This document shows positions 26,852 through 34,379 of a DNA stretch of 64,000 nucleotides, piece by piece. The notes under the pieces were generated by a model. That model searched no databases. It saw only the letters and a list, made by a program, of their open reading frames with translations, and had not been told where the DNA came from. Positions within the stretch are counted from its first letter, which is position 1, and every line of letters starts with the position of its first letter. Source of the stretch: Aridibaculum aurantiacum (GTDB taxonomy: Bacteria; Bacteroidota; Bacteroidia; Chitinophagales; Chitinophagaceae); the NCBI RefSeq assembly GCF_017355875.1, contig NZ_JAFEWC010000001.1, positions 62,001-126,000 on the forward strand. The letters are read 5' to 3'. The translations under genes were made by a program, and so were the position numbers.

Positions 26852-29236
26852 ATGATTAAGAACTATCTGAAGATCGCATTGCGGAACTTGTGGAGGAACA
26901 AAGCATTTTCTTTCATCAACATTGCCGGACTGGCAGTGGGAATGGCTGCATGCTTTCTCATCTTCATGTACGTCACCTTTGAGAAGAGCTATGATACTTT
27001 TCACTCTAAGTCGTCAAGGATATACCGCGTTCTTACTGACGTGATCACGCCAAGTGAAACAATACATGCAGGCATAACAGCATGGCCATTTGCACCAAAT
27101 ATTAAAACAGATTTCCCTGAAGTAGAAGCGTTCGTCCGCGTTAATGCCACCAGCATGTTGATCAAGAAAGACAATCGCAAGTTCCAGGAAGATCGTGTGC
27201 TGTATGCGGACTCTTCTTTCTTCAGGGTATTCGATTTTAAACTAGTAAAAGGCAACGCAGAGACTGCACTGAAAGAGCAACTATCGCTGGTGTTATCTGA
27301 AACCACTGCAAAGAAATATTTTGGAAATGCAGATCCCATCGGGCAAACGGTGGTGGTAACCGGCAGCGAGTTCAATGCTATTGTTACCGGTGTGATGGAA
27401 GATCTTCCTGAGAACTCGCACCTGAAGGCGGATGTGCTGGTGTCGATGGCTACGCTGACAGAAAAATTTTCACCGGGGCTGGATGAGCAATGGAGCAACT
27501 TCGACGCTGTTTCCTACTTGCTACTCAAACCCGGCACAGACCCAGGACAACTGGAGAAGAAGTTTCCTGCTTTCCTTGAGCAACGCGCAGGCAAGCTGAT
27601 GAAAGAAAACCAGATGTTCTACACGCTGTTCCTCGAGCCACTGAAAGATGTTTACATGAACGCAGAACGTGACGATGCCTTCGAGAACGGCAACAGGAAC
27701 AATGTGCTCATCTTCTCCATCATTGCAGTATTCATCCTTTTCATCGCCTGCATCAACTTCGTAAACCTTACTACTGCCCGCTCTGCAGAACGTGCAAAAG
27801 AAGTAGGCATAAGAAAGGTAGTTGGTGCTGAGAAGAACCAGCTGGTAAACCAGTTCCTTGGTGAGTCGCTGGTGATGTCGCTGCTGGCATTTGTTATAGC
27901 AATCGGTATTGCTGCACTTCTCCTTCCTCTGTTCAACGAGCTTGCGGGGAAGACAGTGAGCACCGGTATCTTCTCGAATATAAACCACGTGCTGTTGTTG
28001 CTGGCTGCCTCAATAGCTATTGGTTTGTTGGCTGGTGTTTATCCTGCATTGGTGCTGTCTGCATTCAAGCCGATTATCGTTCTTAAAGGAAAATTCACTA
28101 CCGGCACAAGAGGCATCATGTTAAGAAAAGGACTGGTGGTTGCTCAGTTCTCCATCTCCATCGCTCTAATCATTGGAACCATAGTAGTGTATCATCAAAT
28201 GAAGTACATGCGCAACCAGGATCTTGGCTTTAGCAAAGACCAGGTGATCGTGCTGGATACGCATGGTAATGCCAACAAGTTTGCCTTAAAAGAGGAGCTA
28301 CAAAAGTTACCGCAGGTTACATCTGCAGCGCTATCTTCCAGTATACCGGGTGGTAGTAATTCAAAAGCATATTCTGAAATAGAAAATGCTAAAGGCGAAA
28401 TGCAGATAGCGAATGTCGACCTGTACTTTGTCGACTTCGAATACATCGAGCAGTTCAAAATGAAGACTATCGCAGGACGCACCTTCTCCCGTGACTTCGG
28501 TACTGATACCACACAAGCTATGGTGATCAACGAAGCTGCAGTAAAATTCTTTGGTTATACATCCGCCAAGGATGCTGTTGGTAAACGCTTCAGCCAGTGG
28601 GGCAGGGAAGGTACCATCATTGGTGTAGTTAAGAACTTTCATTACCGCTCTTTGCAGGAGAACATTGCGCCGCTATCTATGCGCATTGAGCCAAGCCGCA
28701 GCGATTTGCTTTCAATAAAAGTGTCATCGGCACAGCTGCCTGCTACAATTGCTGCTTTAGAAAACACATGGAAGACGATCATGCCGCACAGGCCATTCAG
28801 CTATTATTTCCTAGATGAATTTTTTGACCGCCAGTATAGAGGTGAAGAAAGATTTGGTACCCTGTTCCTGTACTTCGCAGTGCTGGCCATCTTCATCTCT
28901 TGCCTCGGCTTATTAGGACTTGCCGCTTACAGCACCATTCAGAGAACAAAAGAAATAGGAATAAGAAAAGTGATGGGCGCAAGCATCCCAAACATTGTGC
29001 ACCTGCTGTCGAAAGAGTTCCTGCTGTTGGTTGCAATTGCATTTTTAGTAGCGGCACCCATCGCATGGTACTTCATGTACCAGTGGTTAGAAGGCTTTGC
29101 TTACCGCACTACCATCAGCTGGTGGATCTTCTTATCAGCAGGCGTTATTGCATTCCTTATTGCATCAGTCACCACCAGCTTCCATGCCATTAAAGCAAGT
29201 GTCTCGAATCCAATTAAGAGTTTAAGAACAGAGTAA
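26852..29236 (+). CDS. MacB/FtsX-type ABC permease, paralogue 4
   Basis: The 794-residue protein starts MIKNYLKIALRNLWRNKAFS and ends SNPIKSLRTE. It has the membrane helix, two periplasmic domains and two FtsX blocks (FVNLTTARSAERAKEVGIRK and LAAYSTIQRTKEIGIRK) in the usual order. It begins only 28 bases after paralogue 3, the tightest spacing in the array, so these two are certainly co-transcribed. The first FtsX core is closest to that of paralogue 2 by eye. Confidence 0.92.
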   Translation: MIKNYLKIALRNLWRNKAFSFINIAGLAVGMAACFLIFMYVTFEKSYDTFHSKSSRIYRVLTDVITPSETIHAGITAWPFAPNIKTDFPEVEAFVRVNATSMLIKKDNRKFQEDRVLYADSSFFRVFDFKLVKGNAETALKEQLSLVLSETTAKKYFGNADPIGQTVVVTGSEFNAIVTGVMEDLPENSHLKADVLVSMATLTEKFSPGLDEQWSNFDAVSYLLLKPGTDPGQLEKKFPAFLEQRAGKLMKENQMFYTLFLEPLKDVYMNAERDDAFENGNRNNVLIFSIIAVFILFIACINFVNLTTARSAERAKEVGIRKVVGAEKNQLVNQFLGESLVMSLLAFVIAIGIAALLLPLFNELAGKTVSTGIFSNINHVLLLLAASIAIGLLAGVYPALVLSAFKPIIVLKGKFTTGTRGIMLRKGLVVAQFSISIALIIGTIVVYHQMKYMRNQDLGFSKDQVIVLDTHGNANKFALKEELQKLPQVTSAALSSSIPGGSNSKAYSEIENAKGEMQIANVDLYFVDFEYIEQFKMKTIAGRTFSRDFGTDTTQAMVINEAAVKFFGYTSAKDAVGKRFSQWGREGTIIGVVKNFHYRSLQENIAPLSMRIEPSRSDLLSIKVSSAQLPATIAALENTWKTIMPHRPFSYYFLDEFFDRQYRGEERFGTLFLYFAVLAIFISCLGLLGLAAYSTIQRTKEIGIRKVMGASIPNIVHLLSKEFLLLVAIAFLVAAPIAWYFMYQWLEGFAYRTTISWWIFLSAGVIAFLIASVTTSFHAIKASVSNPIKSLRTE

Positions 29237-29328
29237 GGTATGAGGTGCGAGGTGAGAGGATGTTGAATTTTGAAAGGTAGTGGCTAAGAATAAGAGACCT
29301 ATCAATTAAAAAGCTAAAAAATATAACC

Positions 29329-29760
29329 ATGAAATTCATTCTTTGTAGCCTCTTCCTTCTGTCGATGTGCTGCATTACAAAAGCACAGTCTACTACTGAC
29401 AAGCAAGCTATAGAACGTGCAGTGCTCAATTATGTAGAAGGTGTTTACACTGCAGATACAAGTATGATAGAAGCCAGCGTGGCTAAACATTTAGCGAAGC
29501 GCGGTTACTACACCCGCAACGATACCGTGCGTGATGCGACCATGAGCTACGATCAACTTGTGCGACTAACAAAGCGATGGAGCAGCAACCAGAAAGACAT
29601 CGACAAGATGCCAAAGCAGGTAGTAGTGTTTGATGTGCTTGACAAGATCGCATCAGTCAAACTCGTTGCACACTGGGGCATCGACTACTTCCACCTGTAC
29701 AAAGACAATGGCAAGTGGACGATCATAAATGTGCTTTGGCAAGAGCACCCGAAGAAGTGA
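29329..29760 (+). CDS. Secreted NTF2-like protein (Lumazine_bd_2 type)
   Basis: The 143-residue protein has a signal peptide ending CCITKAQ/STTD. The mature part has the cone-shaped NTF2-like fold pattern of the putative lumazine-binding family: TDKQAIERAVLNYVEGVYTA at the start, then VFDVLDKIASVKLVAHWGID and FHLYKDNGKWTIINVLW at the end. Such proteins act in the periplasm or outside the cell and bind small ligands; the ligand here is unknown. Its place between permease 4 and the second ATPase suggests an accessory role in the export system, but this is by position only. Confidence 0.8.
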   Translation: MKFILCSLFLLSMCCITKAQSTTDKQAIERAVLNYVEGVYTADTSMIEASVAKHLAKRGYYTRNDTVRDATMSYDQLVRLTKRWSSNQKDIDKMPKQVVVFDVLDKIASVKLVAHWGIDYFHLYKDNGKWTIINVLWQEHPKK

Positions 29761-29938
29761 TTGGTGGCTAGTGGGTGGTGAATGGTGAGTAGTGAATGGT
29801 GAATTGTCAATTGTGAATGGTGAGTTGTGAGTAGCCTATGACTTCTAGATTGACAACTAATATTCCAACCTCATGCAATTCCCAAAGCATATATAATCAA
29901 GAACTGAAAATTTAAACCTTGAACGCTCAATCCTCAAT

Positions 29939-29954
29939 CCTCATACCCCATACC
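29939..29954 (-). repeat. CCTCATACCCCATACC word repeat
   Basis: This is the exact reverse complement of 24350-24365. The 216-base gap around it (29761-29976) is low complexity throughout: first GTGAATGGTGAGTAG-type words, then CCTCAATCCTCA-type words. No gene is seen in the gap. Confidence 0.5.
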
Positions 29955-29976
29955 CGAAACCTCAAACTTCAAACAA

Positions 29977-30654
29977 ATGATCCAACTCCAACACATATCC
30001 AAATGGTTCAACCAGGGCGGCAGACCCAACTTCATTTTAAAAGACATCAACCTCAGCATAGGCGAAGGAGAATTCGTGTCTATTATGGGACCGTCAGGTT
30101 CAGGTAAGTCTACGTTGCTGCACATCATCGGCATGATCGATCAGCCCAATGAAGGCAGCTACAACTTCATGGGGCAGGATGTATTCAAGCTAAAGGAGAA
30201 ACAGCGTACGCAACTGCACAAGTCGCACATAGGCTTCGTGTTCCAGGCTTACCACCTCATTGATGAACTTACTGTTTACGAAAACATAGAGACGCCGCTG
30301 CTCTACCAGGACGTGAAGGGAACGGAGCGTAAAGCGATGGTTGCCGACATGCTCGACAAGTTCAACATCGTTGGCAAGAAGGACCTGTTTCCTTCGCAGC
30401 TATCGGGCGGGCAGCAACAGCTGGTTGGTATAGCACGTGCACTCATTGCTAAGCCCAAACTGCTGCTTGCAGATGAGCCCACAGGCAACCTCAATTCAAA
30501 ACAAGGCGAAGAGATCATGGAGCTGTTCACACAGATTAATAAAGAAGGTGTGACCATCATTCAAGTAACGCATTCTGAGAAGAACGCAGAATATGGATCA
30601 CGCATCATCAACCTGCTGGATGGACGAATAGAAAAAACCGCGGTACCAGTTTAA
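29977..30654 (+). CDS. ABC transporter ATPase, MacB/LolD type (second of two)
   Basis: The 225-residue paralogue of the ATPase at 18459 has Walker A GPSGSGKST, Q loop FVFQAYHLIDELTVYENIE, signature LSGGQQQL, Walker B LLLADEPTG and H-loop QVTHSEKNAEYG. The signature ends in Leu-Val instead of the usual Arg-Val, a mild deviation. It starts 216 bases after the NTF2-like gene and 9 bases before the TolC-like gene, so it may power the last permeases or substitute for the first ATPase. Confidence 0.94.
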   Translation: MIQLQHISKWFNQGGRPNFILKDINLSIGEGEFVSIMGPSGSGKSTLLHIIGMIDQPNEGSYNFMGQDVFKLKEKQRTQLHKSHIGFVFQAYHLIDELTVYENIETPLLYQDVKGTERKAMVADMLDKFNIVGKKDLFPSQLSGGQQQLVGIARALIAKPKLLLADEPTGNLNSKQGEEIMELFTQINKEGVTIIQVTHSEKNAEYGSRIINLLDGRIEKTAVPV

Positions 30655-30663
30655 TAGTAGAAC

Positions 30664-32097
30664 ATGAAGAAAAAGATCATGAAGTTGTGGACGTTGTTAA
30701 CGGCACTCTGCTTGCTGCAACTCGTGCAGGCACAAACACCAGGAAAGCTCACGCTAAAACAATGCGTAGAAACAGCACTTGCCAATAACCAGCAGGTACA
30801 GCAGGCAACACTTACAGCCGACGCTGCACAAGTGAACCTGAGACAAGCAAAGCAAAACGCCTTTCCTGACCTGTTTGCGAACCTCGGGCATGGCATCAAC
30901 CAAGGCCGTAGTATCGATCCGTTCACCAATGCATTCGTCAACCGGTCGCTGCTGTTTGGCAACTACAGCGTGAGCTCGCAGGTGCTGCTGTACAATGGCT
31001 CGCAAAACAGGAACCTTATCAGGCAGAACAACCTGCTGTACGAGGCGAACAAACTGGAAGCGCAGCAAACAAAGGACAACATCATGCTCAACGTCATACT
31101 CGCTTACCTGCAGGTGCTCAACAACGAGGACCTGCTGCAGCAATCACGCAACCAACTGGAGGTAACACGTAAGCAGGTAGAAAGACTGGAGACATTAGAT
31201 AAAGCAGGCGCCGTGCCACCTCACCAGCTGTATGACCTGAAGGGGCAGCTGGCAAACGATGAACTGGCGATCATCAATAACCAGAACGCGCTGAACGAAG
31301 CAAACCTCACACTCGCCCAATTGATGAATGTTCCTTACGACATCAACCTGCAGGTAGAACGGTTAAGTGCAGATGCATCGCAAACTTCTACTTTATCACC
31401 AGCAGCTGATATCTACCAGCAGGCACTGCAACAACTGCCACTGGTAAAAGCTGCCAACATGCGCAAGCAAAGCGCTGAGAAAGCCAGGGCGGTAGCGCGT
31501 GGAGGATTCTATCCTACCGTTTCCCTCTTCGGAAGTATAAACACAAACTACTCAAACGCTGCACAGCGCGATGTGTTTCTGAATACTGTAGAAGTACCAT
31601 CAAACAATTTTGTGGTGGTGAATGGAAACAAGGTGCCGGTGATCACGCAGCGCAACAACTTCGAAACGCAGAAGATCACATATGTGAACCAGCTAAGCAA
31701 CAACTTCAATACAGCGTTCTTCTTGAATATTCGCGTCCCGATACTTAATGGCTTCCGTGCACGTAACCGAATAGCTTTAGCCAACATCGACATACGAACA
31801 GCCGAAGTAAACCAGCAGGCTGCCATAAATCAACTTAACCAGCAGGTGGCACAGGGGCACTACCAGTTAAGCGCGTCCAGCAATCGCCTCCGCACAGTTG
31901 AAAGGCAGGTAGCTGATTTTTCCGAATCATTTAGAACGGCAGAGGTTCGTTTCAATGCAGGAGTGATAACACAAGTGGAATACCTGGTAGCAAAGAACAA
32001 CGTGGACCAGGCGCGCATTAATCTTATTCTTGCGAAGTACGATTACCTGTTCAGGACAAAGATCCTTGACTACTACCAAGGCAAGCTGGTGCTGTAA
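30664..32097 (+). CDS. TolC-family outer-membrane efflux protein
   Basis: The 477-residue protein has a signal peptide (LLQLVQA/QTPGKLTLKQC) and the two repeated OEP halves of TolC proteins: LTLKQCVETALANNQQVQQA with DAAQVNLRQAKQNAFPDL, and ALQQLPLVKAANMRKQSAEK with ARGGFYPTVSLFG. Long helical stretches form the periplasmic tunnel. It forms the outer-membrane exit of the export system and is the last gene of the locus, 9 bases after ATPase 2. Its end faces the convergent DUF1989 gene. Confidence 0.93.
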   Translation: MKKKIMKLWTLLTALCLLQLVQAQTPGKLTLKQCVETALANNQQVQQATLTADAAQVNLRQAKQNAFPDLFANLGHGINQGRSIDPFTNAFVNRSLLFGNYSVSSQVLLYNGSQNRNLIRQNNLLYEANKLEAQQTKDNIMLNVILAYLQVLNNEDLLQQSRNQLEVTRKQVERLETLDKAGAVPPHQLYDLKGQLANDELAIINNQNALNEANLTLAQLMNVPYDINLQVERLSADASQTSTLSPAADIYQQALQQLPLVKAANMRKQSAEKARAVARGGFYPTVSLFGSINTNYSNAAQRDVFLNTVEVPSNNFVVVNGNKVPVITQRNNFETQKITYVNQLSNNFNTAFFLNIRVPILNGFRARNRIALANIDIRTAEVNQQAAINQLNQQVAQGHYQLSASSNRLRTVERQVADFSESFRTAEVRFNAGVITQVEYLVAKNNVDQARINLILAKYDYLFRTKILDYYQGKLVL

Positions 32098-32144
32098 GTT
32101 GAAAGGTTGAATAGTTGTTAGAGCTGCATCTGCGGTTAGTCTTA

Positions 32145-32741
32145 TCAACCAACATCCAATACTTCGTATCCAATTGGCTTGTAGGAAAAGTTGTTTGATA
32201 AGCCGGCTGAGCATGATGTCATTCCTACAATAAGATCCATCTTCGTTTCCAGGATCACGTAGTCACCTGGTTTGCTAAGTGGTGGAAGAACCGACACCTT
32301 ACCTGTTGTTCCATCTACCGGCACATTCATGAAAACATTGAAGCAGGTAGGAATATGATCAGGTTCAATTCCATATTCTTTTAGTGCATCGCGTAGGTTG
32401 CCAAAGCATCCTTTATGTGGTTCTGTATGGCCGTAGGTAATGCGAAACATTTCGGCACTGCAGGGGGTAAGTAAGAAGTCGTGCCTGCCCACGGTGTCTT
32501 CAACCATTTCAAACATTACATTGCTGCGGTTGGAGTAAAACAAGTTCCCTTTGGTGAGGTAGATGGTCTCGGCATAGTCGATGGTGCGACCACTGGATAA
32601 ATATTCTGCTTTATCATGCAGGTTGTAACAGATAAAGTCCGAAACCTGTTCGCCTTCTATATCTACAATCTTTATCCGCTGCCCTTTGCGAACTGTGAAT
32701 GCTGCGCCACTACGCGGCGGTATTACCTGTAGATTGATCAT
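32145..32741 (-). CDS. DUF1989 (urea-carboxylase-associated) family protein
   Basis: The 198-residue cytoplasmic protein matches the DUF1989 family in pattern: VIPPRSGAAFTVRKGQRIKI, EGEQVSDFICYN, FYSNRSNVMFEMVED, and the Cys-containing C-terminal MTSCSAGLSNNF. The family is linked by gene context to urea amidolyase and guanidine or arginine-related metabolism in other bacteria; the reaction is not established to my knowledge. Its start overlaps the end of the YqcI/YcgG gene by 32 bases, so they form a two-gene operon. Many members use this Cys and His residues as a possible metal site; that is inference. Confidence 0.85.
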   Translation of the reverse strand: MINLQVIPPRSGAAFTVRKGQRIKIVDIEGEQVSDFICYNLHDKAEYLSSGRTIDYAETIYLTKGNLFYSNRSNVMFEMVEDTVGRHDFLLTPCSAEMFRITYGHTEPHKGCFGNLRDALKEYGIEPDHIPTCFNVFMNVPVDGTTGKVSVLPPLSKPGDYVILETKMDLIVGMTSCSAGLSNNFSYKPIGYEVLDVG

Positions 32742-33426
32742 GTTTTATTTTTAGCGGACATTGCCATTGTGAATCATATTTCCTGCCACTGTACTGGTAA
32801 ACCTCAGATGATTCGCCATAATCATCCAGCATGGGATTAACAGATCCTGATATGGCCACATCTTTTTTACGCACTGCTTTTTGCAGGTATTGATATTTAT
32901 CCGTTGCACGTAATTGTTCAAACTGTTTGTGCGGGTTAAATACCAAAGTCGGGTATTTGAATTGCCGGGCAACCCTGTTGCTACCAGGGTGCAAGCCTAT
33001 AATAAAGAACGCTTCCTCTTTTAAGCTAAAACTGAAATCTGGTGATTGTGGATCCATAGCAACTCTTTTGTCATAGCCATATTTATTGGCATCAAGGTCT
33101 GATAAAGATTGCAATCTTTCCCAAAGCAATTGGTCAAATGTTTCTTCAGATAATATAGTGGGCTGTTGAAAGATGATTGCTGCACTGTGATATAGTTCAC
33201 CTGACTTACGGTAAGTATCAATGAACGAATAAATGAATTGCAGGATCTCGAAATCATCTTTTGGGCATGCCATGTGACCGGCTACCATACAGTGAATTTG
33301 CTGATGTGCCAGGGCTGCCTTCGCCGCTACACAAGGGAATGCTTTATTTTCCAGGTAATGCTTATAATCTGCAATAATGGATGGTTTGTCTTCAACCTCT
33401 GCAAATGCTTCTTTTGTCCTTTCCAT
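32710..33426 (-). CDS. YqcI/YcgG family protein (GntA-like N-hydroxylase family)
   Basis: The 238-residue protein matches the YqcI/YcgG family: FPCVAAKAALAHQQIHCMVAGHM near the start, then EEAFFIIGLHPGSNRVARQF and FNPHKQFEQLRAT. Family members include GntA, a haem-dependent enzyme that N-hydroxylates a guanidino group in guanitoxin synthesis. The conserved Cys and His residues at about 32-50 and the GLHPGSNR motif are present. No other guanitoxin genes are nearby, so the real substrate may be arginine or another guanidine. It is translated ahead of, and overlaps, the DUF1989 gene. Confidence 0.8.
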   Translation of the reverse strand: MERTKEAFAEVEDKPSIIADYKHYLENKAFPCVAAKAALAHQQIHCMVAGHMACPKDDFEILQFIYSFIDTYRKSGELYHSAAIIFQQPTILSEETFDQLLWERLQSLSDLDANKYGYDKRVAMDPQSPDFSFSLKEEAFFIIGLHPGSNRVARQFKYPTLVFNPHKQFEQLRATDKYQYLQKAVRKKDVAISGSVNPMLDDYGESSEVYQYSGRKYDSQWQCPLKIKHDQSTGNTAA

Positions 33427-33629
33427 GAGAATAAGGAGGAAAAGACTATGCCTTTGATCATTGGGATCAATGTTTAACGATCAAAATTATTTTGCTTCTC
33501 CTTGTATAACCAGTTTGGAAAATATTCACCAACTAGGGGCTGTAGAGGCCCTAATGAAAGCAAGTAATCAAAGGATGATCAATATCAGAGTAGCAATACA
33601 TCTAACATTCTGTGCTACCTGGCTTCAAG

Positions 33630-33800
33630 TTTTTTTTGAACCACTAAGGCACCAAGAGCACGAAGAAGCACAAAGTATTCATGAACAATCATAAGAACCA
33701 GCACCATCTGCGTTCTAAATCAAGAATGAATGGATACAAAAAGAAAGGAGCACCAAGTACTCATAAACTATCATAACTACCAGCGCCATCTGCGTTCCTG
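33630..33800 (+). repeat. Degenerate 'GCACCAAG / CATCTGCGTTC' intergenic repeat, two units
   Basis: The 404-base gap 33427-33830 has no convincing gene. It holds two diverged direct units. The first (about 33647-33718) contains GGCACCAAGAGCACGAAG, ATTCATGAACAATCATAAGA and ACCAGCACCATCTGCGTTC. The second (about 33750-33800) contains GAGCACCAAGTACTCATAAA and TACCAGCGCCATCTGCGTTC. The same AAATCTGCGTTC words recur at 34335-34372. They resemble a common Bacteroidota intergenic sequence. Confidence 0.5.
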
Positions 33801-33830
33801 ACCTTGCAACTAATCAACCTATCGACTGGT

Positions 33831-34184
33831 TCACCTCTCATCCTTCCAAACAACCTTTACAAATTCTGCTTCTGCAGCAAAGTTCGGGCACTTGCCGTCG
33901 CCTTTGCCGGTAAAGCCGCCAGAGGGGGCGCAGATGTAGTTGCAATCTTCATCGACTACTGTACTGAAGAAATCGCAGCAGGGGGCGGAGAGAAGGAATA
34001 CGCGTTTGCCGTGGTAGGTATATTCTTCAACAGTGGCTGGTGGGTTCCACTGTGGTTGCGCTTTAATGCTGTCGATCTTTTGTTGCAGGCACGGAGGTAT
34101 AGCGGCAATGGCAGGTTCTTTTACGGTTTTCGCTGTTGCGCAACTCGTGATGCAGGCGAGCAATATGTATATGAGGTTGTTCAT
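33831..34184 (-). CDS. Small cysteine-rich lipoprotein (DUF6970-like)
   Basis: The 117-residue protein has a lipoprotein-type signal (IYILLACITSCATAKT; Cys11 or Cys15 could be lipidated). The mature part has several cysteines: IPPCLQQKIDSIKAQP, LLSAPCCDFFSTVVDEDCNY, and ICAPSGGFTGKGDGKCP. The pattern matches small DUF6970 proteins of Bacteroidota as I recall them. The paired cysteines suggest disulfides in an exported protein. No operon partner; function unknown. Confidence 0.7.
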   Translation of the reverse strand: MNNLIYILLACITSCATAKTVKEPAIAAIPPCLQQKIDSIKAQPQWNPPATVEEYTYHGKRVFLLSAPCCDFFSTVVDEDCNYICAPSGGFTGKGDGKCPNFAAEAEFVKVVWKDER

Positions 34185-34189
34185 CTTTA

Positions 34190-34376
34190 TTAATTAGAAT
34201 GCTGATTATTGTTTTTGAACGCTGATTATTAAGATTTTTATGATGCACGCGAATCTTTGTTTCTTAATGAAATTTTACCAGGGTTCTTCCTAACAACTGA
34301 AAATTTTCATCAAAAAATCATCACCATCATAAAAATCTGCGTTCCTCACCTAGTAAAATCTGCGTTCTTAAAAACC
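34190..34376 (-). repeat. AACGCAGATT-type intergenic repeat
   Basis: Read on the minus strand, this gap contains GAACGCAGATTTTACTAGG and GAACGCAGATTTTTATGATG, then AGATTCGCGTGCATCATAAA and further diverged units. It is the same word family seen at 33700-33800, in several copies between the lipoprotein gene and uvrB. Confidence 0.45.
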
Positions 34377-34379
34377 GAC

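Noticed and set aside
33461-33694. 77-codon frame downstream of the YqcI/YcgG start
   Set aside because: It runs into the dispersed GCACCAAG repeat and has no recognisable feature.
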